Position numbers and translations under genes: made by a program. Shown one piece after another: positions 12,156-25,700 of a stretch of 64,000 bases of DNA; position 1 is the first letter of the stretch, and every line of letters begins with the position of its first letter. This DNA comes from Apostichopus japonicus (Eukaryota > Echinodermata > Holothuroidea > Aspidochirotida > Stichopodidae): assembly GCF_037975245.1 (NCBI RefSeq), contig NC_092562.1, forward strand, positions 2,947,001 through 3,011,000, written 5' to 3'. The notes under the pieces were generated by a model that ran no database searches, was not told where the DNA came from, and was given only the letters and a program-made list of their open reading frames with translations.

Positions 12156-12626
12156 CAAGGGCGTAGGAACCGGGGGGGGGGGGGCTGGGGGGCCAGACCT
12201 AACTCCAATCCCAAATCCGAGCATCAAGAGGGTGTAGCATCATAAACCTATCAATGATAAGTATACCTGAGTTCAAGGGCGTAGGAACCGGGGGCTGGGG
12301 GGTGCCAGCCCCCCAGTGAAAAATATGGAGGGCGGAAGTATCATTCCGCCCCCCCGGCTTCGCAAGTCAGAAACCCCTTTTTCATTTCCAAATGAAAAAA
12401 AAACTCATTTGGAGCACCAAATTGCATCTAAGGCCAGGTGAAAATGCAAAATTATTTACAAAATGGAGTGGGTGTTGAAGTGTGCTACATTGCACCAAAT
12501 TGCATCTGAGGCCACCTGGAAATGCAAAAAAAAAAAAAAAATCCCCCTCCCCTTAGACCCCTCCCCCAGGCCGGCCATCAGTCTTTAGCCCCCCCCCCCA
12601 CTCAAAAGTACCTTCCTACGCCACTG
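12156..12626 (-). mobile_element. hAT-type MITE, family A, composite copy with captured DEPDC1 intron DNA
   Basis: The outer element is 471 bp, with target duplications CTAGGAAA (12148-12155 and 12627-12634). From the left: about 39 bp of normal terminus, then about 79 bp (12195-12273) nearly identical to DEPDC1 intron 7 at 22108-22185, then a complete second terminus and full element from 12274. The target duplication of the 22-kb copy (CCTGAGTT) is retained once, at 12266-12273. Confidence 0.9.
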
Positions 12627-13110
12627 CTAGGAAATGTACTTAGAACATGACTCAGTAAGCAGCAATATAATTCTATTACATACAAATGATGAATTAATCA
12701 CAGTATATGAAACTTGGTAACATCAGGTAGGCTAGCTACAAACACTAATTGTTTGTACGCCAATTAGCTGAAGTATTGATAACAGATCTAGCACATGGCC
12801 TCACTGTTATTGAGGGTTTCCGGTCAAATCTAGCCAAATGACAGGTAAACCCCTGTCCTCACACTGTGTTAACTTAATTGATACTATATATGTTCTCACA
12901 TTACAAACAGGAAACTCTTGCCATTAACTCTAGAGAGTATCTGTTTTCTTCAATTAACTAATCTTCCCAAGCAAAGCTAGATATCATCGATCATCTATGC
13001 TTAAAATCTTGGTCAGCAGTGAATTGACAGCATGGCCCCAGCTCCGGGTGAGGCTATACTTCATATAAGACTCTACTGACTTTGAAGCAAAGGCAGCAGT
13101 AATGTACGTT

Positions 13111-13350
13111 GTGTATGTATATTAGATCCTCCTTGCAAGCAGGAACTCGCGAAGAAGCCTCTTTGGCTTATCAAAGCCGCAAACTGACCGAAGTCAGTCT
13201 CTTACATTCATATTTAACGTCCATGATTATGAATTGTTAATTGTCAACAACTCTGTAACTGGACGACATACTTTAATCTGGGAGTGACTCGAACCGGGCA
13301 CCATATATGATTGGAAGGCACCAGAGTTAACCACTGAGCTACCACCCCAG
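13111..13350 (-). mobile_element. tRNA-derived SINE, full-length
   Basis: Closely matches the copy at 9620-9853 without an insertion. The tail (GTATGTATATTAGATCC) is at the left and the tRNA-like A and B boxes are at 13285-13350 on the minus strand. Confidence 0.88.
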
Positions 13351-13565
13351 TATTCATAACATAATCAACTACCAGCTGCTCCAAAACACTAAGAAGTTCT
13401 GAAGCACATGCACATTAAACCACAGTTGTAAAGAGGCTACGCAAATAAGATAACCTACTGCCCAACAGACTGTTTCTAAAAGAGAAAATCGGAGAAGAGG
13501 ATGACAGAGTTAACCCATGGAGAGCCAAACAGGCAAAATATCTCTTTACCACATTACTATATAGC

Positions 13566-13854
13566 CAGTGGCGTAGGAAGGTACTTTTGAGTGGGGGGGG
13601 GGGGGCTGAAGACTGATGGCCGGTCTGGAGGAGGGGTCTAAGGGGAGGGGGTGTCTCCCTCCCCTTTGGATTTGTTTGCATTTCCAGGTGGCCTCAGATA
13701 CAATTTGGTGCTCCAAATGAGATTTTTTTTCTCATTTGGAAATGAAAAAGGGGTTTTCTGACTTGCGAAGCGGGGGGGGGGGGGGCGGAATGATACTTCC
13801 GCCCCTCCACATTTTTCACTGGGGGGCTGGCGCCCCCCGGTTCCTACGCCCTTG
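13566..13854 (+). mobile_element. hAT-type MITE, family A, internally deleted
   Basis: 289 bp with intact family A ends and target duplications TATATAGC (13558-13565 and 13855-13862). It lacks about 80 bp of the interior that the 9246 and 10308 copies have. Confidence 0.92.
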
Positions 13855-14255
13855 TATATAGCTGTCGATAGTCGTCAAGACCCATATACCATAGACGTCT
13901 TTCAACTGACTCCTGATGAACGCGCACGGCTGTTTCCTTTGACTGGTGCCCGTTTGTGTCTCATGCAGAATTATGCCCCCACGTATTGCATGGTTACATT
14001 TGTTGCAACTGGGTAGTTGTAATTGCGAAAGCCGCAGAATACCCCCGATTAATTGCTGTACGGGCATCAACGTCCAAACGGCGTACCCATGTCGTGAGGA
14101 TGAAATGCATCACCTCTTTTTCTTTTATTTTAGGTAACATTGGTTTATAATCTAATGGCTTGGAAAGTGACATGCCCATAGAAAGGCGGCCATTAGTGCG
14201 GAATGCAGTAGGGGGCATCTAACAGATCTTGTGCAACATACGCTGGTTGCGACTT

Positions 14256-14816
14256 CAGGGGCGGATGCAGGATTTGTGGCGGGAGGGGGGTCTGACTGGT
14301 CCAGCCGCGCCTGAACTTAAGACTATCTAAGCGGAGCGCCACCATCGGTTGGCGCGGAGCGTACCAGAAATTTTTTGGCTTTACAAACCCCCCAGATGGC
14401 CGGAAACGGCACTTTCCGAGTATTCTAAGCTGCATGTACCTAGCCTGAAAATATGGATCTCATGTCTGCAATTACTCAATTGATGAGAAAAAAAAACAAT
14501 CTATGAAATATGGAAATACATATCAGATGAGTTGAGATGATACAAAAATCATAATGCCTTTAGCCCCCAATCCCCCTCCCGTTCCGTCACCACTGTTTGA
14601 TGCAGGGCCGGATCCAGGATTCTGGAAGGGTGAGGGGTTTGGCCTCCAGTGATCCTAGGGTCTAAGGGGAGTGGGTTTCCCTCTATCCATTGTGAAATTC
14701 TTGGATATGTCAGGGAACCCCCTTCAATTTAGCCATGCAAAGCACCTCTCTCTTTTTTTTGGGCCAAGAGCAGGGGGGGTCCGGACCCCCTGGACCACCC
14801 TCTGGATCCGCGCCTG
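14256..14816. mobile_element. Composite hAT-like MITE cluster
   Basis: The left end CAGGGGCGGATGCAGG and right end CTGGATCCGCGCCTG are hAT-like inverted termini. Flanks share CGACTT: TGCGACTT on the left, and CGACTT after a terminus that may have lost two bases. Another terminus (CAGGGCCGGATCCAGG) begins at 14603 and a right terminus CACCACTG ends near 14595, so two or more elements are nested. 14320-14430 is related to the interior of the 6358 element. Confidence 0.6.
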
Positions 14817-15089
14817 CGACTTATAACGCCATTCCGAAGAGCAAGTCAAAACCTTGAAAATGTGTCATTTTGAGATATAATAGTTTCAGATATTTTTCTT
14901 CTGGGACAAGAGTTCCACATTTTGATATACACGCAAGAAAACAATGAGAACCAAGATGAACACTCGATTAAAATTTCTTCTTGCAAAGTAAACTTTGAGA
15001 ACGGAGTCACATTTACCAACATATGCATGCAGGCTATAGGGCCTACCGCACGAGAATACAACTTCGTCTGGGTTAGGCGGGGGTCTACC

Positions 15090-16015
15090 CGATGTTCCCG
15101 GGGTTCAATGATCCCAGGGTTCGATATTCCCCGTTTTCGTGTTATTTCAATGGCTGACGATGAATACGAGGTTCGTTGTTCCCAGGGTTCGATGTTCCCA
15201 AGGTTCGTTGTTCCCAGGGTTCGATGTTCCCAGAAATATCGATGTTCCCAGGGTTCGATGTTCCCAAGGTTCGATGTTCCCAGGGTTCTATGTTCCCAGG
15301 GTTCTATGTTCCCAGGGTTCGATATTCCCCGTTTTCGTGTTATTTCAATGGCTGACGATGAATACGAGGTTCGTTGTTCCCAGGGTTCGATGTTCCCAAG
15401 GTTCGTTGTTCCCAGGGTTCGATGTTCCCAGAAATATCGATGTTCCCAGGGTTCGATGTTCCCAAGGTTCGATGTTCCCAGGGTTCTATGTTCCCAGGGT
15501 TCTATGTTCCCAGGGTTCAATGTTCCCAGGGTTCTATGTTCCCAGGGTCCAATGTTCCCAGGGTCCGATGTTCCCAGGGCTCGATATTCCCATGTTTCGA
15601 TGTTCCCAGGGTCTGAGCCTGTCCCCGAGCACGGTCGGGCAGCACCAAAGCGGGACCCTCTTAATTCTCGGCCTCGTGGAACTCTGGACTCTCAGGTCAA
15701 CACTTCTGTGCGGCTCTTACTGAACAACGTCCCTTCGGGTGATTTTTGAAAAAAAGGGACATCAAACCCTGGGAACATCGAACCCTGGGAACATCGAACC
15801 CTGGGAACATCGGACCCTGGGAACATTGGACCCTGGGAACAAAGAACCTTGGGAACAATGGACCCTGGGAACATCGAACCCTGGGAACATCGAACCCTGG
15901 GAACATTGGACCCTGGGAACATCGAACCCTGGGAACATCGAACCCTGGGGCCTGGGAACATCGAACCCTGGGAACATCGAGCCCTGGGAACATTGGACCC
16001 TGGGAACATTGACAT
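15090..16015. repeat. 16-bp minisatellite arranged as a giant inverted repeat
   Basis: The left arm (about 15090-15615) is many copies of GGTTCGATGTTCCCAG and variants. The right arm (about 15762-16012) is the inverse complement, CCCTGGGAACATCGAA. A 150-bp unique spacer separates them. Inside the left arm a 198-bp higher-order unit is duplicated: TCGATATTCCCCGTTTTCG recurs at 15121 and 15319. Because the unit is 16 bp, three units cycle through all frames, which explains the long open frames on both strands. These are not genes. Confidence 0.95.
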
Positions 16016-16029
16016 AGCCCCGTTAGGCG

Positions 16030-18907
16030 CCTCAAACCCCATTAATTTCTGGCTGCCCAGTTTTTTTTAATGTTCCCGAAGCCACGGTATCGTATGAGCG
16101 CGAACGTATCTAAATTTTATCATGAACTTCCGAATAGATTGCCTAAACAGGAAGGATGTAAGGACGCGGGATGTAGATCAAAAAGCGATGTAGCTGATGT
16201 TTTTAATCTCTGACCTCTACCTACACCTTCTTGGCCGGGGGATTCCCGTTTCAACAACTACGGTGTTGGTATATACAACTTGTATCCCATTAGGTAGCGT
16301 ATACGTTATGTAAATTTAGCAAGCACTCAAGTAAGGAAGGAAAGATACAAGAAGGTAAGAAACAGTTTAAATAAATCTTTCGATGATGATCTTTGACTTT
16401 TCTTTTTAATTCAGTGATTGAGGTTTGTATGGACAAGAAGCAGGAAGGAAATTAAAGAACTTCGCATCGTCGTACAGTGGTACGTGACAAGTAGCATGTG
16501 TGCGTCATCAAAGATTATCCAGTACTCTGTTGAAGCATGGAAGTAAAAACACCTCCATGGTTGAAGTAAAAAATAACAGCTAGGAAACCACATAGCAATG
16601 AGAAATATTTGATAAAATGACGTGTCAATCAAAACATTGTTGCAAAAGATGGTTTAAAGGATCTTGTGCGGCCATCTGCCTGTGAGTTTTAGTGAACTTC
16701 AACAGGGACAAGAAGTGCTAGGGGAGGCTTAACCGCCATCTTCGTGTAGACCGTTTTCAGCACTGATTCCGGCACAGGGAGGGGGGGGGGTGGGGTAATA
16801 TACAAATGTCCACAGTTGGCAGTATCTCCAATATGGTAGTTTTCTTCTCGACTCCCACCCCACCGTCCACTATGTTTAACCCCATCCATTTCACGCTCAG
16901 AACTGGAGTTGGTACGAAGTATAGGCAGCCGCACAAGCACCGTTTTGGCGCAAACTGATCAAGGAAATATAATATTTTATGCCTTGTTCTACGGCATGAG
17001 TGTTCAGCGGCACGCAATTGATTATTTAATTGTTTCCCCTTAAATTCACCACATCCTTCCCGTCTCCTAATCCCTTATGAATCGGAGACATGGAATTTAT
17101 AGAGCATACAATGAAATGGTTTCATTTTTTCTGAGTACTGTTTTAGTTCCTTGATTACCAGAAATTGAATGGGGCAGGAAAAAAAAAATGCAATTCAAAA
17201 TAAATACGTGACGTTGAAAGCCAGTACATTAACATGAATGATTGTTTATTTACTACTGTACCATATAAATAGGTTAAAAAAAGCACAATGTTTAAAAAAA
17301 AGTACACATTCCATTAAATTTCAAACAACAGTGATATTATTTATATAAAGATCTTACCTGATCAAATTGATTCGGTCAGCAGTGAAAGTGACTGAAATGT
17401 AAGTCTATGCTTGTTCCTTTTATTTGAATGAGTTGATTACAATTACACTATACGAAAATGTACTGTACATATATATATTATAAAACATGCCAACTTCATT
17501 TGCCTTAAAACTTCCATAATTGTTGATTTCCATAGAATGCAGCAAGGGTAAAACCCATAAAGCCTCCTTGCATAACTGAAGGCTGTAGTGAAACTAAGAT
17601 TAAAACCTCTCTTACCTACCCCCCTCCCCCTCTTTTTTTTTGGCATTCTAGTTAATTTGTAAGGTTAGTCCATAATTGTTAAAATGATATATTTTGTGAA
17701 GTCACAATAATAACTAGATGCAACAAAAGACTAAAATGTATTTACTGTTAGTTTCATTCACTCTAGACACAGACATGCAGACAACCAGTTTGGATTTACC
17801 TCTTAAAAGAATGAGTCACAATTTACAAAAAAATTACAAAAGTTGATGAACCAGTCAGCATCCATACATCAACAATAACCATTGACATACATGTACACAT
17901 CGACATTTATCTCATCAAGTCATTTCCTAGAAGGGCATAAGGATGTTAGAACACTTATCAATTATAACAACTTAACTTTAATTTGATTTCATCTCTTTAA
18001 GCATATTTATTTGGTTTTGAATTTATTCCCACACAAGACTGTATTTATAATAATACATTCATTTGGGAGAGATGTGAATATTTTTTGTCTCTGAACTATT
18101 ATTCACCAATTTGTAAATTACAGTAAATTCTACAGATCTGTGACAAAAGAACTGAACAAGTGCTTATTATTGTAGTTTTCTATTAAATGCAGCAATCATA
18201 TCGACGAGTTGAACAACAATGACCTATAGGCCACCCTAGCTGAAAACCTGAGGTACTAGAGGTTTCACTTAAGACCTTATATACATTATTATCAATGACT
18301 TCAACAAAATAAATATTACAATTAGTAATGATAGATACATTCACATGCACATACTTACATACATACATTGAAGAAAACAAGGCTGTTTCATTAATGTTAC
18401 ATACCATATAGAGTGTATATGCTAACATATACAATGCTAGAATACAACTATGATGCAGGGAGGGGGAGGGGGCCAGCACCTGTTAGTGCTAACCTAGGCA
18501 AGAGGGTTAGAGAACAATTTCATTGAAATGTTTAAAATTGGAATACTGAAGTGATATTAGTTTCACAATTCCCAAATGTTTCATCACTCTACCCTTTCTG
18601 AGAGGTAATTAAAGCATATAGAATAACAACTCAAGTTTGATGTAGCCTTAAGTTTTTTGCTAACCCATCACGACATTGAATGAGACATTACATTGAATGA
18701 CATGAGACATGACATTGAATGAGCCAAATCACATTCATTTGTTACCAAATTAGGTAGAGGATTATCTTATATTGACGACATAACAACATTAATTTACTGA
18801 ATTTTTTATTTGACAACCAAGACAGGCAAACTTTAAAACACAACAGTCATCAGAATATAAAACATCAGAAAATAGAATGTAATGACATGTCACCATGGTA
18901 ACTTAAT
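16030..18907. other. Gene-free stretch
   Basis: AT-rich, with short C- and G-runs and no recognised coding or repeat unit. Confidence 0.5.
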
Positions 18908-18921
18908 ATATATATATATAA

Positions 18922-19030
18922 TTAAAATCATAGTGAGTTGGAAAATCAAGAACAGTGAAAAAACTTCCAGCCTCCACCGAGATCCGAACACGGGCTTCCT
19001 GCTTTATATGCGGACACCCTAACCACTATA
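18922..19030 (-). mobile_element. Second SINE-like family fragment beside (TA)n
   Basis: On the minus strand it reads TAGTGGTTAGGGTGTCCGC (A-box-like), GTTCGGATCTCGG (B-box-like), then a tail to AACTCACTATGATTTTAAT. It is flanked on both sides by (TA)n and related to 36593-36682. Confidence 0.65.
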
Positions 19031-19426
19031 TATATATATATTTACTGGATCAAGTTTAGTCTATTGCATATAATGCTTGTAATAGAGTTTTCAAGGAGAC
19101 GTTTATGGTTGCCATGGTGAGAAGTTGGTAAATTGGGTTCTGGCCAGATTTTCCTTCTATAATGTTCATTTCAAAAGTCCCCTCAAATTATCGTCATTGC
19201 TTGCTTAACATTATGATTTAGCTTAAAATGAGCTTTACTCTAAAATTTGTTTGTATAAAAATAAAAATTGGTTAAATATTTTAGAGACTCTGGGAGCAAT
19301 AACACGGCCAATTCATGCAGTCAAAGGAGACTTGACATCACAGGTGGATGTATATTGTATAAAAATGTCTTGTATAAATGAGTTACTACTATTATATTCA
19401 ACATTTCTTAATTTGTGAACAGTACT

Positions 19427-19727
19427 CAGTGGTGTGTGTAAAGTGGTGGTGGTAGGGGGGGGGGGGGAACATGATTCAATCGAGGTATTTCAGAAGTTTA
19501 CCCCTGGGAATAATGAGAACACTGCTAGGGGTGTACAGCCCTTTTTCAACCATACACACTAAAATCAATAGTACTCATTAGCACAATCTCGCATTTGGAG
19601 TTACTTTTAGACAAATATTTATTGTCTAACTATGCCTTCTTTTTATTTCTGTTTTTCTGGGGGAGGACACCAGCACAATTTAGCCCCTCCCTCCTCCCCC
19701 ACCTTTGAAATCCTGTGCACGTCACTG
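19427..19727. mobile_element. Possible decayed hAT-like MITE in DEPDC1 3' region
   Basis: Starts CAGTGGTGTGTGTAAAG with a G-run and ends CCTGTGCACGTCACTG after a C-run, which resembles the hAT MITEs above. Flanking octamers (ACAGTACT and ATGGAACT) match only partly, so target duplication is not supported. It ends about 30 bp beyond the DEPDC1 stop codon. Confidence 0.4.
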
Positions 19728-19757
19728 ATGGAACTCTTCAAAATGGTCAATGCCGTC

Positions 19758-22700
19758 TTAACGAATTGGTTTGAGCCTCGTGAAAGATCTTTTTAACATT
19801 GGTTGCTTAATCTTTGGTTTGGTTGGAAACAGTTCGGCTTCACTAGCTGCTGTCGGGAGTCGCTTCTTGTAGATTTCGGGATAAGCTTTCTGAAACTAAA
19901 AAGAACAAAAGAGAAGAAGAAAGAAATGTAATAGGCTCTAATAAAAGAACAAAAGAGGGCAGGAAACTTACTTATTTAAATTGATTTAAATGATTGATTT
20001 AAAATACAGCAGTACTTTTCTGTTCATGTGGTTGTTGAGAATTCCAAGACCAATTGAAAGTTTTAAATATTATACATACATTGAGCAGTCCATATTAACT
20101 TTGGTTTAATGTGCTTGATTCCAACGATTGGCACACTCCTGACTCGGCTTTCTGAAGTATTGCTTACCACTTTTAGCCTCTTTTTCTTCTCCTTGACTTC
20201 CATGTTCTTATCGGCAATTATCGTCTCCAACAAGTCACTCATGGCCTTCTGAGATGTCGTCTGAATATCATTCTGATATTCTTCCTTGGTAATCTGCTTA
20301 CAGTACACAACTGAGGAACCAGCCTTTGCATTATACTGCAAATGAAAGTGTAAACGCATCACTAAGTTTTGTAGGTGATATTATTCATTTATAATGAATC
20401 AAACTGACTTTCCGTATCTACAACGGTGTCCAGCATTTTGCAAATTTATGCAAGTGTATCTAAAAGGAAATGATGATCTGCATTGTTTCAGGATATTTGA
20501 AGGGGATTAGCTTAATTAAGGAGGTTAGTAATCCATTAGTATAAATATAAACCTTTGCTTCCAGCCAAACCTCATCGGCAAAGTTTCATATTACAGCATG
20601 CTACTTTTGCACAGTGAAAACAACATATATGGAGTTGTAACTTAAACATGATTCAAACTATTACTGCCTTCAAATTGTTGACAGGTTGTTGTTGACAATT
20701 GTTGTTGTTGACAATTGACAATTCATAATCATGGACGTTAAAATATGAATCTAAGAGACTGACTTCGGTCAGCTTGCGGCTTTGATAAGCCAATGATGGC
20801 TTCTTCGTGAGTTCCTGCTTGCAGGAGGATCTAAAATACATACATACATTTGGTTTCAACTTCACCTCTATGCATGCAATTCATAAGTACCAGAAAACAA
20901 AAATTTGAGAATCCTTTCATGCTTTAGCTGCACTTTACTTTGGTGGCCAATTTTTGTTCAAACCCATCCACTACTATCATGCAAAAATTAGATTGCAATT
21001 GATCACCATGCCACCATCCCAGATGGGTTTTTCCTCTCGACCAAATGAAGGTTGAGTTTGAAAAATAATTACTGAATTTGATTTGATCCTGAACATATTT
21101 CACCACATTGTAGTCTCATTAAACAAATAGAAAATGATATATAGATATATATCTAATGCTTGAAGCTGATAAATCAGAATTAAATAAAATGGCCAGTATC
21201 GTTCCGGCAAAACCTTAGATTCATTGCATTTGTTATTCCAAATATTGGTAGCTTAAGACATATTCCAAAAAGATCAGTTTCCACTTGGATAAATCAATTA
21301 GAAGCTTATGGTCATTGTGATACAGTACTTAGGTTTAAATACAGTCCTACCTGTGAACCCTGTTCCAAGTTTACTCTTTCACTGACATCAGCCGTCAGGG
21401 CAGCGGATGAGGCAAGTATTGTGTTGAAGTTATCCAGGAGGTATGACACGATTCGGTTGGCGTATGCTTCGTCGAAATCCACCTCTGATTCAGTTCTCAG
21501 GATGCAACGTGTGAATGTATGTAAGAGCTGCATTTTAAGAGCAAATATAATTTTTGAAAAAAAAAAAAAAAAAAAACGCTCAATGGAAAGTGTCTAACGA
21601 GGAAAATTAACCAGCGATTAAGAAGGTTTTCATAGTTGATTATATTAGTACATTATAACATGCATCATACATTATATACCTAACTGTGGGAAGAATATTA
21701 CAGGTAAGGGATCAATAATCTAATGACATAAATAAAATGATGAAACATCTCATCAAGAGGAGAAAATTTAAACTATTTCACAATTTGTTTCTTAATTTTT
21801 AGTATTTTATGCTATTCTTATGACCATAATAGAAAGTTGAAAACTCTGGATCCATTTACAAATGCAGCCAAATATTTGCCTATGTACAGATTATTTACTA
21901 TACAATTTGAGTACTTAGCAATAGACATCACATACAGTATAAACCTACTGTACACTTTGTATATAATCCATACATCCTACTGTACATACATAATTTAAGT
22001 ATCTGGAAGAGAATATGTTCCATAATTCACATTGTTGAGGCAACAGTGCCATGGCTACCTCACAAAGCAGAAATCAGCATGCTGTTATCAATGAGCTCTC
22101 ATTTTCTAGACCTAACCCCAATCTTAATACGAGCATCAAGAGGGTGTAGCATCATAAACCTATCAATGATAAGTATACCTGAGTTCAAGGGCGTAAAAAC
22201 CGGGGGCTGGGGGGCGCCAGCCCCCCAAGTGAAAAATATGGTGGGGCGGAAGTAACATTCCGCCCCCCGCTTCGCAAGTCAGAAAACCCCTTTTTCATTT
22301 CAAAATGAGAAAAAAAATCTCATTTGGAGCACCAAATTGCATCTAAGGCCAGGTGAAAATGCAAAATTATTTACAAAATGGAGTGGGTGTTGAAGTGTGC
22401 TATATTGCACCAAGTTGCATCTGAGGCCACCTGGAAATGCAAAAAAATCCAAAGGACCCCTTAGACCCCTCCCCCAGGCCGGCCATCAGTCTTCAGCCCC
22501 CCCCCCACTCAAAAGTACCTTCCTACGCCACTGCCTGAGTTACTCACCAAGTCTCTCTTGGACTCCTGTGGGTACAGTTGCAGCTCTTCGTTCCTTTCCA
22601 CTTTACTCATCATCTTGAAAAGAAGATGAAGTTTCCGTCTGTTTGGTGGTGGCAGCAACAGGAGCGCCAACCTCATAGCTTCTTCACAGTAAGACTTATT

Positions 22701-25700
22701 AGCTTCTAACTGAAGGCCTGATAAAATGGAAGCATTCAAACAAAATTATAAAACAGTGAGAAAAATAATCAAAGATGCAACATCACTGGAGAGTTTCCAA
22801 TTTAAAATTAGTCGATTTGCGAAATCGTTCCCTCTGGCAAATACCATATTAAGATGGAATGTGGCAGAGTTTTTGTTACATTAAAATGTCACAAACCTGC
22901 TGATATGTTTGTTCCTCTTCACATCTTCCACTCTTATTTTTCCTTAGCCTTCATGTTGCTCGGCTGAAAATTAGCCAACAGGTGTGCTTGAATGTCTTAG
23001 AAGCTATTATTAATTAATCTTCAACTTTTTTTGTTTTAAATTATATATGGTTGTAAAAAGAATTATTATTATATCACTTCATGCTTGTTAGTTGTGACAG
23101 TATTAGTTATAGATAGATGAAACTACTAGGAAATACGGTCATGAGACTGGACTGGAGAAATGCCACACGTCAGAAACCATGCTTAGGTCACGTCAGACAT
23201 TACAGTATATATATATAGAGGTTATGTGCAACAAATGTCAAATACAGTATTTCAAAATATTATTAGCGTATGATGAGGCCAGCAAGCTCTAGAATGATTA
23301 CTTCTGAAGAAAAAACACACCGTGGAACCTGTATATGGCAGTCGGTCTGGTACCCGAACTTTGCATATTTGACATACCTAATTAATCTTAACCAGGTAAG
23401 ATTTAAGGCCAAAAAACACGGTGGAACCTGTACATGGCAGTACCCAAACTTTAGCTTTGCATATGTGACATACCTAATTAATCTTAACCAGGTAGAATTA
23501 GGGCATCCCACATCCATATAAGGAGGTGCATGTATGAATGTTTGATAGGCTATTGTTATTAGGTCTAGACACCATAGCTACAGTGCATAGTGTTGTTGTT
23601 CCCAATTCAATCTGCTATATTACCATGAAGTCGGTGAGGGTATACAAACTACTCGGAGAAAAGGTCCCACAGGCAAAACCGCTTTTCTTTTTACAACTGA
23701 TCCTTTACAACAGCATTACTCACATATTAAATACAAGACCTATATAAAGTAGAAATATGACGTCTTGATTTTAGCACAAATTTAAATTTTTTGATAACAG
23801 TGGATTTATATATTGGTTATATACCATATTATTATCAATCAATATTATAACACAAGAATATTTGCAATTTTCAATTTTCTAAACTTTCTGTTAGTATTGT
23901 AAAAGGTTGTAATATGCCCCTAAATTGTCCAATTAAGATATGAATAAACCCTGGGCAGAGGCTAGGAACAAACAATTAGAACCGCTAACCTGAATGCATT
24001 TACCTATGCAAGCTTTTTAATTTTGCAATAGATATCACTCTTTTTTCCCCTCTCTCTTGCATAGACTGAAAGATACTTCTGGAAACCAGTTATTATTTCT
24101 GCTTTACCTTTACCTGAGCATCCCTCTACCATTCAAGCACAATTACAAAACATTAATAAGCAATTTCAAAACTAACTTAAGAGGCAAGTAACAAATTAAT
24201 TTAACAGCAAGCAGGAAATTGGAACAAGTAAAACCGGTGGTATCTGACTAATCTCTTTTCTGGTTCACTGTTCATCATTCAGGTTATCTGAGTTAATCAA
24301 GTATTCCGAGTATATGTATTTCTCTAGCACCCTCGACAAGTCCACTAATTTAAAGGAGATGCCTCCTGGGTCAATCCATGGATAACAAAATCAACAAGAT
24401 TTTTGGCCAATTCCAATTGGACATCTTCTTAGATTTGGCTGATATTGATATAATGTGTTCCCAGAATGTTTCAACCAAATAAAAATGGGCCAAAAATGTT
24501 ACAATTTGGACATTTGGTTGTCAGGATAAAAGCCACACATAGCAACCAAAGTTAAGCATTGATGATCGTCTAAACAGCTCTTAATTCACTTCTACATTTG
24601 TGATCACTTTAAGGAGTAAATGTTGTCTTAACTTATGTAGATGTTGTGAAAGTTCTATTGCCATCTTTCCATTTAGCTGAGGGGTTACCAAAATTTTGTC
24701 TTTATGTCACTACGTCATGCCTTCTACCTGACTGTATAGCACCGTAACTTTTGCAATAATGTTGAACTTTTAGTCTCCAATCCAATGGGAGCCATGATCC
24801 AACCATTTCCTCTGTTGCGGTAATCGTATTTATCAAACTATGCGAGAAGAAATATACTTGAAATATTTATATTTTATTTTAAGCTTACGCCACAGACTGA
24901 ATGTAGATACAGCATATCCTAGAGATGATGATCTTTCTTTGCTCATCTTTTTAATGATAATTAATTTCTATTTAATTAGGCCTCATCAGCACACCTCAAT
25001 GTGTGAATGAAAGAGTAAACTACAGTATGTTAGTCATCATTTTACTATTCAGTGGGTGAAACTAATCTAAAATGGCATTCATAATTAGTCCCTAGTGAAG
25101 AGATCTTTGAAAAGGAGAAGCACTATGTCGGGAATCTATGGCACTCAAGAAAGAAAGTGAAACCTGGCATATTGATAATTTTCATTTATCAATTTTTGAA
25201 AGGTTTTCGATGAAAATTTCAACCTAATGATCGACCCTACATTTTATACCTTAAGCAAAACTTGGTATAAGATGGTTTAAAGTGACAATAAAAAATTTGA
25301 ATAACTTTCTGTTAATTTTTCACATTTTCTAAACTCACATGTCTCACTTGTAATATGATATTTTGTAACATTGAACAGAAATCTTTCATAACTAAAAGTA
25401 TGAGGTGAACAGGTGAGTTTGAAGCATTCAGGCTAATTGGTAAAAGAGTCACTCAAGCATGATGGGTGCCGTGTGGTTGCAGCTTTTGTGCCATGTAGAG
25501 CCGTCTACATAATAAAACGCAAAGTTAGCGAATTGTCGCCGATGTCGACCGATGAGAAACAGACGAGATGGGAAGCACATGTTAAAAGAACGTTTGGTGA
25601 TTTCAGAGTGAAACTATGCAAGATGCAGAGGAAAGGAAAAAGTGTATAGGAATTTTCATAATGTCAAGCACACAGTGGATGAACAGAGCAAGCATGATGT

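Noticed and set aside
14846-16042. Long open frames (up to 275 codons) on both strands with Pro/Gly/Phe/Val repeats
   Set aside because: They follow from a 16-bp tandem unit without stop codons read through all phases; no start context, introns or conserved domain.
18889-18902. Perfect X-box-like palindrome GTCACCATGGTAAC
   Set aside because: Not near any promoter; lies downstream of DEPDC1 next to a repeat, so probably chance.
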